This document shows, in pieces, positions 28,512 to 37,751 of a stretch of 64,000 nt of DNA. The first letter of the stretch is position 1, and the number at the start of each line of letters is the position of its first letter. The notes beneath the pieces were generated by a model. It was not told the origin of the DNA. It saw only the letters and a program-made list of their open reading frames with translations, and searched no databases. A program made the translations under genes and the position numbers. This stretch comes from Haematobacter genomosp. 1 (lineage in GTDB: Bacteria; Pseudomonadota; Alphaproteobacteria; Rhodobacterales; Rhodobacteraceae). The stretch spans positions 23,034 through 87,033 of the forward strand of contig NZ_NIPW01000034.1 in the NCBI RefSeq assembly GCF_002196855.1. The letters are read 5' to 3'.

Positions 28512-29135
28512 ATGACCCTGACGGCGATCATTTCGGCCTTCGTCACGCTGTTTGTCATCATCGACCCCATCGGGCTTGTCGCGCCGTTCATCACCCTCAC
28601 CGCCGGGATGAGTGCGCAGGAGCGCCAGCAGGTCGCCCTGCGCGCCAGCATCACGGCCATCATCATCCTCGCGGCCTTCGGACTGCTGGGGGAGCCGCTG
28701 CTCTCCGCCATCGGCATCTCGATGCCGGCATTCCGCATCTCCGGGGGATTGCTGCTGTTTCTTACCGCGCTCGACATGCTGTTCGAGCGGCGGACGGAGC
28801 GGCGTGTGCGCAATGCCGATGAGCCGACGCCCGATCCCTCGGTCTTCCCGCTCGCCATCCCGCTGATCGCCGGGCCGGGGGCGCTGACGACGATGATCCT
28901 GCTGATGGGCGAGTCCGGCACAGGCATACTGGACATGGCCATCATCCTTCTGCTGATGGTGGCCGTGGTGGCGATCGTCTATCTGCTGTGCCTGGCCTCC
29001 GGGTGGATCGCGCTGCGTCTCGGCCCGACCGGGATCATGGTCGCCACGCGGCTGTTCGGGATGCTGCTCGCGGCGCTTTCGGTGCAGTTCGTGATCGACG
29101 GCATTCGCCAGATGGGGCTGCTGACGGGGCTATAG
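28512..29135 (+). CDS. MarC family membrane protein
   Basis: A 207-residue protein with six predicted transmembrane helices. The conserved loop FVIIDPIGLVAPFITLTAGM lies at residues 13-32 and the second-half repeat FPLAIPLIAGPGALTTMILL at residues 114-133. Despite the name (multiple antibiotic resistance locus) MarC proteins have no established drug role and are thought to be transporters. It follows the ABC-F gene by 61 bp on the same strand. Confidence 0.92.
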   Translation: MTLTAIISAFVTLFVIIDPIGLVAPFITLTAGMSAQERQQVALRASITAIIILAAFGLLGEPLLSAIGISMPAFRISGGLLLFLTALDMLFERRTERRVRNADEPTPDPSVFPLAIPLIAGPGALTTMILLMGESGTGILDMAIILLLMVAVVAIVYLLCLASGWIALRLGPTGIMVATRLFGMLLAALSVQFVIDGIRQMGLLTGL

Positions 29136-29199
29136 GTCGCAGGGACTGGCCGCCGCCCGGGCGGGACTTATGTCAAATCCCGGCAACGGAGGAGCAGGG

Positions 29200-29781
29200 T
29201 TGAGCGGAAACGACGCCGGACAGTTCATCTATCTCATGCTGCTTCTCGCCGCCGTGGGGGGAAGTTTCCTGCTGCGCCGCCGCGGGGAAGGGATGACGCT
29301 CCTGCGCCATGCGGCGCTCTGGGGGCTGATCTTCTTTGGCGTGCTGGCGGTCATCGGGTTGTGGGGCGACATCCGCTCCACCGTCATGCCGCGCCAGCAG
29401 GTGATGGAGGACGGCGCCCGGATAGAGGTACCGCGCGGGCGGGATGGTCATTTTCACCTGACGCTGGAGGTCGATGGAACGCCCGTCTCCTTCATCGTCG
29501 ATACGGGCGCGTCCAACGTCGTCCTTTCGCGCGAGGATGCCCGCGCCATCGGTCTGGACCCGGATGAACTCCCCTATTTCGGGCAGGCGATGACGGCAAA
29601 CGGCCTCGTGCGCACAGCCCGCGTCCGGTTGGAGGAGGTGCGCTTCGGACCGCATGCGGAACGTAACGTCACCGCATGGGTGAGTGAGGGCGAAATGCCG
29701 GGATCGCTGCTCGGGATGGACTACCTGCGCCGCTTCGAGCGGCTGGAGATCGCGGGCGACCGCATGATCCTCACGCGTTGA
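29200..29781 (+). CDS. TIGR02281 clan AA aspartic protease, membrane-anchored
   Basis: About 193 residues. Two N-terminal transmembrane helices lead to a single retroviral-type aspartic protease domain with active site VSFIVDTGASNVVLSRED and the loop GSLLGMDYLRRFERLEI. The TTG at 29200 is preferred because a GGAGGAG site is placed six bases before it; an ATG at 29170 is an alternative with a poor site. The protease should work as a dimer facing the periplasm. Substrate unknown. Its 3' end overlaps the convergent glycosyltransferase gene by eleven bases. Confidence 0.85.
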   Translation: MSGNDAGQFIYLMLLLAAVGGSFLLRRRGEGMTLLRHAALWGLIFFGVLAVIGLWGDIRSTVMPRQQVMEDGARIEVPRGRDGHFHLTLEVDGTPVSFIVDTGASNVVLSREDARAIGLDPDELPYFGQAMTANGLVRTARVRLEEVRFGPHAERNVTAWVSEGEMPGSLLGMDYLRRFERLEIAGDRMILTR

Positions 29782-31681
29782 CAGGCGGGGAGGCGGGCGA
29801 GGCGGGAGCGGGCGCGTCGAAGATGCCATGCGCGGTCTTGTCCCAGTAGAACGGGCGTGAGGCGAGCTCGTAGATGGCCTTTGCCGCCGCGAGCGTCGCC
29901 AGCGGGTGGTAGAAATGCAGCGTCGGGACGAAAGGCAGCAGAAATCGCCGCCCCGGCACGGCTACCGCCAGCATCCCGCAGACCATGTTCAGCACCTCGG
30001 CTCCGAAGAACAGCGTGAGCAGCGCCGTGGTGCCTGCGGGCGACAGCATCCCCGACAGGGGATGACCAAGGCCCAGTGCAAGCGCCCAGAAGCTCCAGAG
30101 CACGGGCGCCAGCAGGGGTTGGGCCACCGCGCCCGCAAAGATCAGCTGCATCCCCCAGAACCCCCGCCAGCCCAGATCGCGGCGGAGCTTGCCAGGATCG
30201 CGCATATGAACCGCCCATGTGATCGCGTGGCCCTTGATCCAGCGAGAGCGCTGCCGGACCCAGGGGAGCGCGCGGCAGTTCGCCTCCTCCTCCGTCACGG
30301 TCGGAAGAACCTCCGTCCGATAGCCGTGGCGGGTGAGGCGGATCCCCAGATCGGCATCCTCGGTCACGTTGTGGGCATCCCAGCGGCCAAGCGCCTCCAG
30401 CGCGTCGCGCCGCATGAACAATGTCGTGCCCCCGAGCGGAAGCGGCAGGCCGAGGCGCTGCAATCCCGGCAGGATCACACGAAACCAGCTTGCGTACTCC
30501 ACGGTAAAGCAGCGCGCGAGCCAGTTCGTCCGCGCGTTGTAATAGTCCAGCACACCCTGCAGACAGGCGACCTCCGGCGGGGCCTCGTAAAACCGCCGCA
30601 CGATCTGGTTGATCTGGTCGGGATGGGGGGCATCCTCCGCGTCATAGACACCGACAATCGATCCGCGGGCGAAATCCAGGGCGAAGTTCATCGCGCGCGG
30701 TTTGGTCCTGAGCGGTCCGTCGGGGACCGTGACGATCCGCATCCAGGGCGGCAGATCGGCTTCGGCAAGGGCCTTGTGTGTCTGCCGGTCCCGCTCCTCC
30801 AGCACGAGGATGACATCAAGCAGCTCCCGCGGGTAGTCGATCCGCCCGAGCCGTGCGAGCAGGCGCGGTGCGATATCCTCCTCCCGGAACATGGGCACGA
30901 GCAGGGAGACGACGGGGAGCCGCATCAGCGGAACTTCAACATCGGCGGTGGCGGCAGGCCGGCGCTCGGCCAGCAGAGACGGCAGCCGTGCCGCGAGAGC
31001 CGCCAGACGGAGCACAGTGCTCGCGGCCAGCACCAGCAGCGCGACGGCGGCCAGAATGCCCACCACGAGCCGGGGTGACGTTGCGAGCAGCAGGATCATG
31101 ACCATCGCGACACCGAGGCCGAGCCGGGCCAGACGCTGTGGCCGCCAGTTCCGGCAGCTCTCCTCCTCTCCCACCGTCGATTCGGCCTGATCGCGCAGCT
31201 CCTCCCGCGCGGATCGCAGCACGGCTTCCTCGATCGCCGGGGCGGAGGCGAGGGCGAGGGCGACGGGGCCGTAGAGCGTCACCAGCTCTTCCCGCCGCCT
31301 GTAAAAGCGGTCGGGCCGGGAGGACAGCACGATGGTCACGCCGCCTGCCCGCCGCCAGGGCAGCAGGCCCTCCCGCAGACAGCGCACGGCGCCGAAGGTA
31401 TGGATCAGCCGGGCGTCCGGGCGCTCCGCCAGCGGATCGACGATCCGGGCGTTGGATTGATCGGCAAAGGCCGCGAGAAGGGTCGGCTCCGACACGAGGC
31501 CCCGCGCCAGCAGGGTATCGGGAAGGTCCGCCTCCTGCCGGGCGAGCAGCGCTTGCGCCCGAAAGAGGTCGGGCGGCAGCAGAGTGCCCTTGCCAACCAG
31601 CAGCGCACCGATTTCGGGCCGCCCCTGCTGCGGCGCGGGTTGAGGACGTGAGCGAACGGCCCGAAGCGGTGTGACGGACAT
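29771..31681 (-). CDS. GT2 membrane glycosyltransferase with N-terminal GspE/MshEN-like domain
   Basis: A 636-residue protein. Residues about 20-160 resemble the GspE-II/MshEN domain (IGALLVGKGTLLPPDLFRAQ, then LARGLVSEPTLLAAFADQ), a fold that in some proteins binds cyclic di-GMP. Two transmembrane helices follow, then a processive GT2 catalytic domain with VYDAEDAPHPDQ, TEDADLGIRL and the QRSRWIKG form of QxxRW, and more C-terminal helices. This architecture fits synthesis and export of a polysaccharide. A CtrA-like box and a hairpin covering the start region lie upstream. The product is unknown. Confidence 0.87.
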   Translation of the reverse strand: MSVTPLRAVRSRPQPAPQQGRPEIGALLVGKGTLLPPDLFRAQALLARQEADLPDTLLARGLVSEPTLLAAFADQSNARIVDPLAERPDARLIHTFGAVRCLREGLLPWRRAGGVTIVLSSRPDRFYRRREELVTLYGPVALALASAPAIEEAVLRSAREELRDQAESTVGEEESCRNWRPQRLARLGLGVAMVMILLLATSPRLVVGILAAVALLVLAASTVLRLAALAARLPSLLAERRPAATADVEVPLMRLPVVSLLVPMFREEDIAPRLLARLGRIDYPRELLDVILVLEERDRQTHKALAEADLPPWMRIVTVPDGPLRTKPRAMNFALDFARGSIVGVYDAEDAPHPDQINQIVRRFYEAPPEVACLQGVLDYYNARTNWLARCFTVEYASWFRVILPGLQRLGLPLPLGGTTLFMRRDALEALGRWDAHNVTEDADLGIRLTRHGYRTEVLPTVTEEEANCRALPWVRQRSRWIKGHAITWAVHMRDPGKLRRDLGWRGFWGMQLIFAGAVAQPLLAPVLWSFWALALGLGHPLSGMLSPAGTTALLTLFFGAEVLNMVCGMLAVAVPGRRFLLPFVPTLHFYHPLATLAAAKAIYELASRPFYWDKTAHGIFDAPAPASPASPPVNA

Positions 31682-31684
31682 GCT

Positions 31685-31707
31685 GACCCCCCGTGTAACA
31701 GGGGGTC
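31685..31707 (-). promoter_or_regulatory. hairpin over the ribosome-binding site of the glycosyltransferase gene
   Basis: GACCCCC (31685-31691) pairs with GGGGGTC (31701-31707) around a nine-base loop. In the minus-strand mRNA the G-rich arm lies only three bases before the ATG at 31681, so the stem would hide the ribosome-binding region. This suggests translational control. Confidence 0.55.
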
Positions 31708-31725
31708 AACTTCCGTCTATCAACC

Positions 31726-31740
31726 TTAACGCGAAGTTAA
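31726..31740 (-). promoter_or_regulatory. CtrA-like binding site (TTAA-N7-TTAA)
   Basis: TTAA at 31726-31729 and TTAA at 31737-31740 are separated by exactly seven bases and followed by C, the full CtrA consensus of alphaproteobacteria. It lies 45 bp upstream of the glycosyltransferase start and just past the carA stop, so the glycosyltransferase is the likely target. Confidence 0.6.
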
Positions 31741-31750
31741 CAGAAACCGA

Positions 31751-32914
31751 TCAACTCGATTTTTTGTGACGGATCGCTGCGGTGAAACGGTCGAACAGGT
31801 AGTAGCTGTCCTGCGGGCCGGGGCTGGCTTCCGGGTGATACTGAACGGAAAAGACCGGGCGGTTCTTCACGCGGATGCCGCAATTGGAGCCGTCGAACAG
31901 GCTGACGTGCGTTTCAATCACCTCCGCAGGCAAGGTCTGGCTGTCCACGGTGAAGCCATGGTTCATGGAGGTGATCTCCACCTTGCCGGTCTCCAGATCC
32001 TTCACCGGATGGTTCGCGCCATGGTGGCCGTGGTTCATCTTGACCGTCCGCGCACCAAGCGCCAGCGCCAGCATCTGGTGCCCGAGGCAGATGCCGAAAA
32101 TCGGCAGGTCACGTTCCAGCACTGCCTGAATCATCGGGACGGCATAGACACCGGTCGCCGCGGGATCGCCGGGACCGTTGGACAGAAACACACCATCGGG
32201 GTTCAGCGCCAGCACATCCTCCGCCGTCGCCGTAGCGGGCAGAACCGTCACATCGCAGCCCGCAGAGGCAAGGCAGCGCAGGATGTTCCGCTTTGCGCCA
32301 TAGTCGATGGCGACGACCTTGGCCCCCGGCCCGTCGCGCCGGGTATAGCCTTCGGACCAGGCCCAGAGCTTTTCGTCCCAGCGATAGCTCTGGGCGCAGG
32401 TGACGTCCTTGGCCAGATCGAGCCCCACAAGGCCCTTCCAGCCCCGCGCCTTGGCGACCAGCGCGGCCACGTCGAAGTTGCCATCGGGATCATGGGCGAG
32501 CGCGACATGCGGCGCCCCCTGCTGGCGGATGGCGCGGGTCAGGCGGCGGGTGTCGATCCCGCCGATGCCGATCCGCCCCTTGCGGCGGAGCCAGTCCGTC
32601 AGCTCACCCGTCGCACGCCAGGAGGAAGGTTCGGTCGGATCCCATTTCACCACCATGCCGGCGGCAACGGGTTCGGCGGTTTCGTCGTCATCGGCATTGA
32701 CGCCGACATTGCCGATATGGGGAAAGGTGAAGGTTACGACCTGTCCGGCATAGGACGGATCGGTCATGATCTCCTGATAGCCGGTCATCGCGGTGTTGAA
32801 GACAAGCTCCGCCACCGTCTCGCCGGTCGCGCCGAAGCCTCGCCCGTAGAACACCGTGCCATCGGACAGGGCAAGGCATGCGGTCGGGCGGCTCTGGGGG
32901 GACAGACCGGTCAT
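31751..32914 (-). CDS. carA: carbamoyl-phosphate synthase small subunit
   Basis: A 387-residue glutaminase subunit. The N-terminal domain reads CLALSDGTVFYGRGFGA and FNTAMTGYQEIMTDPSYAGQ; the class I amidotransferase domain has the nucleophile GICLGHQMLALALGA and the His/Glu pair FSVQYHPEASPGP. It supplies ammonia from glutamine to CarB for arginine and pyrimidine synthesis. carB is not in the window. The start at 32914 is the conserved one; the frame stays open much further upstream by chance. Confidence 0.97.
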   Translation of the reverse strand: MTGLSPQSRPTACLALSDGTVFYGRGFGATGETVAELVFNTAMTGYQEIMTDPSYAGQVVTFTFPHIGNVGVNADDDETAEPVAAGMVVKWDPTEPSSWRATGELTDWLRRKGRIGIGGIDTRRLTRAIRQQGAPHVALAHDPDGNFDVAALVAKARGWKGLVGLDLAKDVTCAQSYRWDEKLWAWSEGYTRRDGPGAKVVAIDYGAKRNILRCLASAGCDVTVLPATATAEDVLALNPDGVFLSNGPGDPAATGVYAVPMIQAVLERDLPIFGICLGHQMLALALGARTVKMNHGHHGANHPVKDLETGKVEITSMNHGFTVDSQTLPAEVIETHVSLFDGSNCGIRVKNRPVFSVQYHPEASPGPQDSYYLFDRFTAAIRHKKSS

Positions 32915-33046
32915 GAGACGACTCCTTCGGAAAATCTGCGGGAAACTAGGCAAACCTCTCGGCAGGGTCAAGGCGATCACGCCCGTTGTTTCCGCGCGGG
33001 TGCGAGTATATCTGAAACCTTTCGCGAACAGCCACGGGTAACAGCC

Positions 33047-33505
33047 ATGCAGCTCCGAGACCTGATCTCCCAGCACCTCAAGGATGCGATGAAGAACCGC
33101 GATGCCGCCCGGCTCTCCGCGCTCCGGCTCATCAACGCCGCGATCAAGGACAGGGACATCGCGCTCCGCGGGGAGGGGAACGACCAGGGCGCAACGGATT
33201 CCGATATCCTCGCCATTCTGGGGCGCATGGTGAAGCAGCGTCAGGAAAGCGCGCGCGCCTATGAGGAGGGCGGTCGGCTCGAACTGGCGGAGAAGGAACG
33301 GGCCGAGATCACGGTGATCGAGGAGTTCCTGCCCCGGCAGCTTGACCCGGAAGAGGTCGAGAAGGCCATATCCGATACGATCACGGACCTCGGCGCGACA
33401 TCGGTGCGCGACATGGGCCGCGTGATGGCGGCATTGAAGGCGAAATATACCGGGCAGATGGATTTCACTACGGTCGGCCCGAAAGTGAAGGACCGGCTGG
33501 GCTGA
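33047..33505 (+). CDS. GatB/YqeY domain-containing protein
   Basis: A 152-residue helical protein starting MQLRDLISQHLKDAMKNRDA, with RLSALRLINAAIKDRDIA and FLPRQLDPEEVEKAI. It matches YqeY, a stand-alone copy of the GatB tail domain that binds tRNA. It is not part of the gatCA operon and its role is unresolved. It lies divergent from carA. Confidence 0.93.
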   Translation: MQLRDLISQHLKDAMKNRDAARLSALRLINAAIKDRDIALRGEGNDQGATDSDILAILGRMVKQRQESARAYEEGGRLELAEKERAEITVIEEFLPRQLDPEEVEKAISDTITDLGATSVRDMGRVMAALKAKYTGQMDFTTVGPKVKDRLG

Positions 33506-33576
33506 GGCCCTCTCCGCCGGGAACAACCGCCGGAAGCCCGGCGTTTCTTCGCAGCACTCCAGCGGCGGAGACAATC

Positions 33577-33759
33577 ATGCCAGCCAAGTCGAAAGCGCAG
33601 CAGAAGGCGGCAGGGGCAGCCCTTGCCGCCAAGCGGGGCGAAGAGCCGGTGTCCAGCCTCAAGGGCGCCTCGCGCGAGATGTATGACGACATGAGCGAGG
33701 CGCAACTGGAGGACTTCGCCGCCACCAGGCGCAAGGGACTGCCGGAGCACAAGGACTGA
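33577..33759 (+). CDS. DUF3008 family small protein
   Basis: A 60-residue protein starting MPAKSKAQQKAAGAALAAKR and ending RRKGLPEHKD, matching the DUF3008 family. It is highly charged with the motif LKGASREMYDDMSEAQLEDF. Family function is unknown; homologues are common in alphaproteobacteria. It is 72 bp after the YqeY gene. Confidence 0.85.
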   Translation: MPAKSKAQQKAAGAALAAKRGEEPVSSLKGASREMYDDMSEAQLEDFAATRRKGLPEHKD

Positions 33760-33762
33760 GCG

Positions 33763-34293
33763 TCAGGCGTGGCGGAACAGGTCGGCAAGCTCCGGCCAGA
33801 GGGAGAGGCGCTCCTCCTCCGACAGAAAGGCGCCGATCTCGATCTCCCGCCCCGCCCCGGAGAGCGTGAGATAATTTGGTACGGGCCCTTCCCGGCGATG
33901 CAGGTCCACCCTGACCCAATGCGGATTGGCGTGCCATTCGGAATGCGCCCGCCTTGGACCGTCGCGCACCACATCGACCCTGTCGGGCCAGAGCGTCAGC
34001 CTTTCGAGGATCTCGCCATCCCGATAGCTGCGGTTCAGGGCAAACCAGAGGCCCCAGAGCGCAGCCAGCACGAAGGGTAGCAACCCCCACAGCACGGGCG
34101 AGCCCAATACCTCGATCAGCGGCAGGGACAGAAGCACCGCCATACCCCCTATCACCCAGACGAAGCCCCGGCGTGGCAGTGAGCGGTAGGGCCAGAGGTG
34201 CAGTTCCGCCAGCGGCTCGGCCCCGCCCGAAGGCAAAGGAGCCCCGGACTTCTCCGAGGCTCCTTCCGGTCGTTTGACCCATTCATACGGCAT
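33763..34293 (-). CDS. DUF2244 domain membrane protein
   Basis: A 176-residue protein with two adjacent transmembrane helices near residues 45-85 and a C-terminal soluble domain (ILERLTLWPDRVDVVRDGP, then EIGAFLSEEERLSLWPELA), matching DUF2244. Such genes sit beside cytochrome oxidase genes in alphaproteobacteria, and here ctaD is only 12 bp upstream on the same strand, so a role in oxidase assembly or function is inferred. Confidence 0.87.
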   Translation of the reverse strand: MPYEWVKRPEGASEKSGAPLPSGGAEPLAELHLWPYRSLPRRGFVWVIGGMAVLLSLPLIEVLGSPVLWGLLPFVLAALWGLWFALNRSYRDGEILERLTLWPDRVDVVRDGPRRAHSEWHANPHWVRVDLHRREGPVPNYLTLSGAGREIEIGAFLSEEERLSLWPELADLFRHA

Positions 34294-34305
34294 CAGTCTG
34301 CGCGA

Positions 34306-35976
34306 TCAGTGAGCGTGCGATTTGTCCCAGTCGGACTGCTTCGGCAGCGTCTCGAACGTATGCTCCGGCGGCGGGGAGGGCAGGGTCCATTCCAGCGTAT
34401 CGGCATATTCGTTCCAGTAGTTGTTCTCGGTCACGCGCTGGCCACGGGTCAGCGTGTAGAACACCACTCCGATGAAGAACACGAAGGAGAAGAACGACAG
34501 GAAGGCGCCGAGAGAGGAAACCAGGTTCCACGTCGCGAAAGCCTCCGGATAGTCGATGTAACGGCGCGGCATCCCCTGACGGCCAAGGAAGTGCTGCGGG
34601 AAGAAGGTGAGGTTCGCGCCGACGAACATCATCCAGAAGTGCAGCTTGCCCGCCCATTCGGGATATTGCCGCCCCGACATCTTCCCGATCCAGTAATAGA
34701 CCCCCGCGAAGATGGCGAACACCGCGCCCAGTGACATCACGTAGTGGAAGTGCGCCACCACGTAATAGGTGTCGTGATAGGAGCGGTCGAGCGGCGCCTG
34801 GCTGAGCACGAGGCCGGTCACGCCGCCCACGGTGAACAGGAACAGGAAGCCGAACGCCCAGAGCATCGGTGTCTTGAACTCGATGGAGCCGCCCCACATC
34901 GTGGCGATCCAGGAAAAGACCTTCACCCCCGTCGGCACCGCGATGACCATGGTGGCGAGCATGAAGTAGGACTGCTGCGCAAGGCTCATCCCCACGGTGT
35001 ACATGTGGTGCGCCCAGACGACGAAGCCCAGTACCCCGATGGCCACCATCGCATAGACCATCGGCAGATAGCCGAAGATCGGCTTGCGCGAGAAGGTCGC
35101 GATGACATGGGAGATGATGCCGAAGCCCGGCAGGATAATGATGTACACTTCCGGGTGGCCGAAGAACCACAGGATATGTTGATACAGGATCGGGTCGCCA
35201 CCGCCCGACGGGTCGAAGAAGGTGGTGCCAAAGTTCCGGTCGGTCAGCAACATGGTGATCGCACCGGCCAGAACCGGCAGCGCGAGCAGAATCAGCCAGG
35301 CCGTCACGAACACCGACCAGGCGAAGAGCGGCACCTTGTGCAGGGTCATGCCCGGCGCGCGCATGTTCAGGAAGGTGGTGATGATGTTGATCGCGCCGAG
35401 AATCGACGACGCCCCCGACACGTGCACCGCAAAGATCGCGAGGTCGGTCGAGTAACCCGTCTCATGCGTGGAAAGCGGCGGATAGAGCACCCAGCCGATG
35501 CCCGATCCCATCTGGTCGTTGCCGCCGGGAGCGAAGAGCGAGGCCACGCCGAGCGCCGTGCCCGCCACGAACAGCCAGTAGCTGAGGTTGTTCAGGCGCG
35601 GAAACGCCATGTCCGGCGCGCCGATATGCAGCGGCATGAAGTAGTTGCCGAAGCCGCCGAACAGCGCGGGAATCACGACGAAGAACATCATGAGCACACC
35701 GTGATAGGTGATCATCACGTTCCACAGGTGGCCGTTCGGCGTACAGGCTTCCGCGGAGGGGATGAGCCGTGCGCCTTCGAGACACATGTATTGTACGCCC
35801 GGATGCATCAGCTCCAGCCGCATATAGACAGTGAACAGGACGGAGATCAGCCCGACGGCGCCTGCCGTGAACAGGTAGAGAATCCCGATGTCCTTGTGGT
35901 TCGTTGACATGAACCAGCGGGTGAAGAACCCGCGCTTGTCATGCCCTTCGTGGCCATGGATGGCTGCGTCGGCCAT
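34306..35976 (-). CDS. ctaD: cytochrome c oxidase subunit I (aa3 type)
   Basis: A 556-residue, 12-helix membrane protein. Heme and copper ligands are visible in [36 protein letters not shown] (the CuB histidine and cross-linked tyrosine), [10 protein letters not shown] and [12 protein letters not shown]. It is the catalytic core of the aa3 terminal oxidase, reducing O2 to water and pumping protons. No subunit II or III gene is adjacent, as usual in Rhodobacterales where ctaD is separate. Confidence 0.97.
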   Translation of the reverse strand: MADAAIHGHEGHDKRGFFTRWFMSTNHKDIGILYLFTAGAVGLISVLFTVYMRLELMHPGVQYMCLEGARLIPSAEACTPNGHLWNVMITYHGVLMMFFVVIPALFGGFGNYFMPLHIGAPDMAFPRLNNLSYWLFVAGTALGVASLFAPGGNDQMGSGIGWVLYPPLSTHETGYSTDLAIFAVHVSGASSILGAINIITTFLNMRAPGMTLHKVPLFAWSVFVTAWLILLALPVLAGAITMLLTDRNFGTTFFDPSGGGDPILYQHILWFFGHPEVYIIILPGFGIISHVIATFSRKPIFGYLPMVYAMVAIGVLGFVVWAHHMYTVGMSLAQQSYFMLATMVIAVPTGVKVFSWIATMWGGSIEFKTPMLWAFGFLFLFTVGGVTGLVLSQAPLDRSYHDTYYVVAHFHYVMSLGAVFAIFAGVYYWIGKMSGRQYPEWAGKLHFWMMFVGANLTFFPQHFLGRQGMPRRYIDYPEAFATWNLVSSLGAFLSFFSFVFFIGVVFYTLTRGQRVTENNYWNEYADTLEWTLPSPPPEHTFETLPKQSDWDKSHAH

Positions 35977-36124
35977 GCTGCCGCCTCCCGTATCTTGATG
36001 GGGCGACGCCCGGGTGCATTCCTCCCGCGCCGCTCTCTGCATGCGGTTGTAAAGCGCGCGGGCGAGGGGGGCAATCGTCCTGATCACAACACGGTGTGGA
36101 AATGTTGCCCCTGTGCGTCGGACT

Positions 36125-36559
36125 TTAGTCTGGTTGCGGGCCGGAGAGGGAGGCCAGATAGGCGATGATGTCCTCTGCCCCGCGGGTCAGGCGGAATGCC
36201 ATCTTGGAGCGTGCCCCGTCGTCGCCGGTGTAGGTCTTCAGAAAGGCGGTAGGGTCCGCCAGGAACTGTGTCAGGCTCTCCGCGCTCCAGACAAGACCCG
36301 TTTCATGCGCCTTTCGCAGGGCGGGGGAGTAATTGAACTCCAGCCCAGCACCACGCCCGACGACCCCGTATAGGTCGGGTCCGGTCTTGCCGCCCCGCAC
36401 GATGGCGGTTCCGTCCGTCGCCGTGATGGAGTGGCAGGCGCGACATTTGGCGAAGGCCTTGGCTCCGGCCTCTGGGTCGCCCTGCGCGTGGGAGGGAGAG
36501 GCGAGCGACAGCAGGCTCACCAGGGCGAGACCGCTGGCGGCGCGGGGGAATCGGCGCAT
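36125..36559 (-). CDS. class I c-type cytochrome
   Basis: A 144-residue periplasmic protein with a signal peptide ([19 protein letters not shown]) and the heme site KCRACHS near residue 38. The axial methionine is probably in [10 protein letters not shown]. It resembles cytochrome c2 / c-550 electron carriers. Close to ctaD, it could feed electrons to the aa3 oxidase; this is inference from position. The start at 36559 follows a GGAGCC site. Confidence 0.9.
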   Translation of the reverse strand: MRRFPRAASGLALVSLLSLASPSHAQGDPEAGAKAFAKCRACHSITATDGTAIVRGGKTGPDLYGVVGRGAGLEFNYSPALRKAHETGLVWSAESLTQFLADPTAFLKTYTGDDGARSKMAFRLTRGAEDIIAYLASLSGPQPD

Positions 36560-36588
36560 GGCTGGCTCCTTCGGTAGTTCGTGTCGAG

Positions 36589-37266
36589 TTATCGGGTGCA
36601 GGTGGCGCTCGCGGGGTGATCGCCAAAGGCTTTCTCCCATGTGCGGGCCAGCGCCGCATCGACATCGCCCATCGTCACCGGCAGGCCCAGATCGACGAGG
36701 CTGGTCACCCCGTGCTCCCGGATGCCACAGGGCACGATGCCGGAAAAGTGCTCAAGCTCTGGCTCGACGTTGATCGAGATGCCGTGGAACGTCACCCAGC
36801 GGCGCACGCGCACGCCGATCGCGGCGATCTTGTCCTCCCGCAGGGAGCCGTCGAGGTTCGGGGCCTTCTCCGGGCGCACCACCCAGACGCCGACCCGACC
36901 CTCCCGCCGCTCGCCCTTCACGCCGAACTCCGCCAGCGTCGCGATCACCCAGTCTTCCAGGCGGCAGACGAACCGGCGCACGTCACGTCCGCGCCGGTTG
37001 AGGTCCAGCATGACATAGGCCACGCGCTGTCCCGGCCCGTGATAGGTGTACTGGCCCCCCCGGCGGGCATCATAGACGGGAAAGCGATCGGGATCGGTGA
37101 GGTCCTCCCGCCGGGCAGACGTGCCCGCTGTATAGAGAGGCGGATGCTCCAGCAGCCAGACGGCCTCGTCAGCCGTGCCCGCGCTGATGGCGGCGACGCG
37201 TCGCTCCATGGTCTCCAGCGCGTCGGGATAGGCGATCCGGCTGTCTGATATGATCCACTCGGTCAT
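36589..37266 (-). CDS. lipB: octanoyltransferase LipB
   Basis: A 225-residue enzyme. It has [20 protein letters not shown] near residue 72, [20 protein letters not shown] with the catalytic lysine region, and [17 protein letters not shown] with the active cysteine. It transfers octanoyl groups from acyl carrier protein to lipoyl domains, the first step of lipoate synthesis. The start region is standard. Confidence 0.95.
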   Translation of the reverse strand: MTEWIISDSRIAYPDALETMERRVAAISAGTADEAVWLLEHPPLYTAGTSARREDLTDPDRFPVYDARRGGQYTYHGPGQRVAYVMLDLNRRGRDVRRFVCRLEDWVIATLAEFGVKGERREGRVGVWVVRPEKAPNLDGSLREDKIAAIGVRVRRWVTFHGISINVEPELEHFSGIVPCGIREHGVTSLVDLGLPVTMGDVDAALARTWEKAFGDHPASATCTR

Positions 37267-37554
37267 CTTGCTGAACTCCGCGAGGTGATGGCGTCCGGCG
37301 GCAGGTCATCGGGGATGCCCCGGGGATGCCCGAGGGGAATGCCCGGGGGGCGCCGCTCCGCCCTGCCGGATAGACAGGAACCGCGCCCGGATTGCAACCG
37401 CCGTACCCCTTTGCCGCGCCTCCCAGAGGAGGCCCGCAGGTGAGGGCGGGCAGCGGGCGAGGAGGTTTGGAAAGGCGCCCGGAAAAAGTTGCAGATTCCC
37501 CCTTTTCTTTCCCAAAGCCTTTCGCTATCACCCGCCGCACCAAGCCAAGGCAGT
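37267..37554. other. 288-bp gap upstream of tRNA-Leu with short tandem repeats
   Basis: GGGGATGCCC occurs at 37311 and 37322, and a close copy with one extra A at 37334 (period 11-12 bp). Further on, TTGCAG at about 37489 and an AT-rich stretch before 37540 may form the tRNA promoter. No gene was seen. Confidence 0.5.
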
Positions 37555-37641
37555 GCGGTCGTGGCGGAATTGGTAGACGCGCAGCGTTGAGGTCGCTGTG
37601 GGGTAACTCCCGTGGAAGTTCGAGTCTTCTCGACCGCACCA
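37555..37641 (+). tRNA. tRNA-Leu(GAG)
   Basis: A complete 87-nt class II tRNA. The acceptor GCGGTCG (37555-37561) pairs with CGACCGC (37631-37637), followed by A and an encoded CCA. The anticodon loop TTGAGGT gives GAG, and the long variable arm typical of leucine is present. Confidence 0.97.
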
Positions 37642-37676
37642 TTTAACCCGGACGCAGATGCGTCAGGGACCAGGCT

Positions 37677-37751
37677 GGCCCGGTAGCTCAGTGGTAGAGC
37701 GTTCCGTTCACATCGGAAATGTCAGGAGTTCGAATCTCTTCCGGGCCACCA
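37677..37751 (+). tRNA. tRNA-Val(CAC)
   Basis: A complete 75-nt tRNA. The acceptor GGCCCGG pairs with CCGGGCC (37741-37747), then A and an encoded CCA. The anticodon stem TTCCG/CGGAA holds the loop TTCACAT, giving CAC for the GUG codon. It lies 35 bp after tRNA-Leu and is probably co-transcribed. Confidence 0.96.

Noticed and set aside
32914..33574. N-terminal extension of carA to 607 residues
   Set aside because: The extra part is antisense to the YqeY gene; CarA proteins start at the ATG at 32914.
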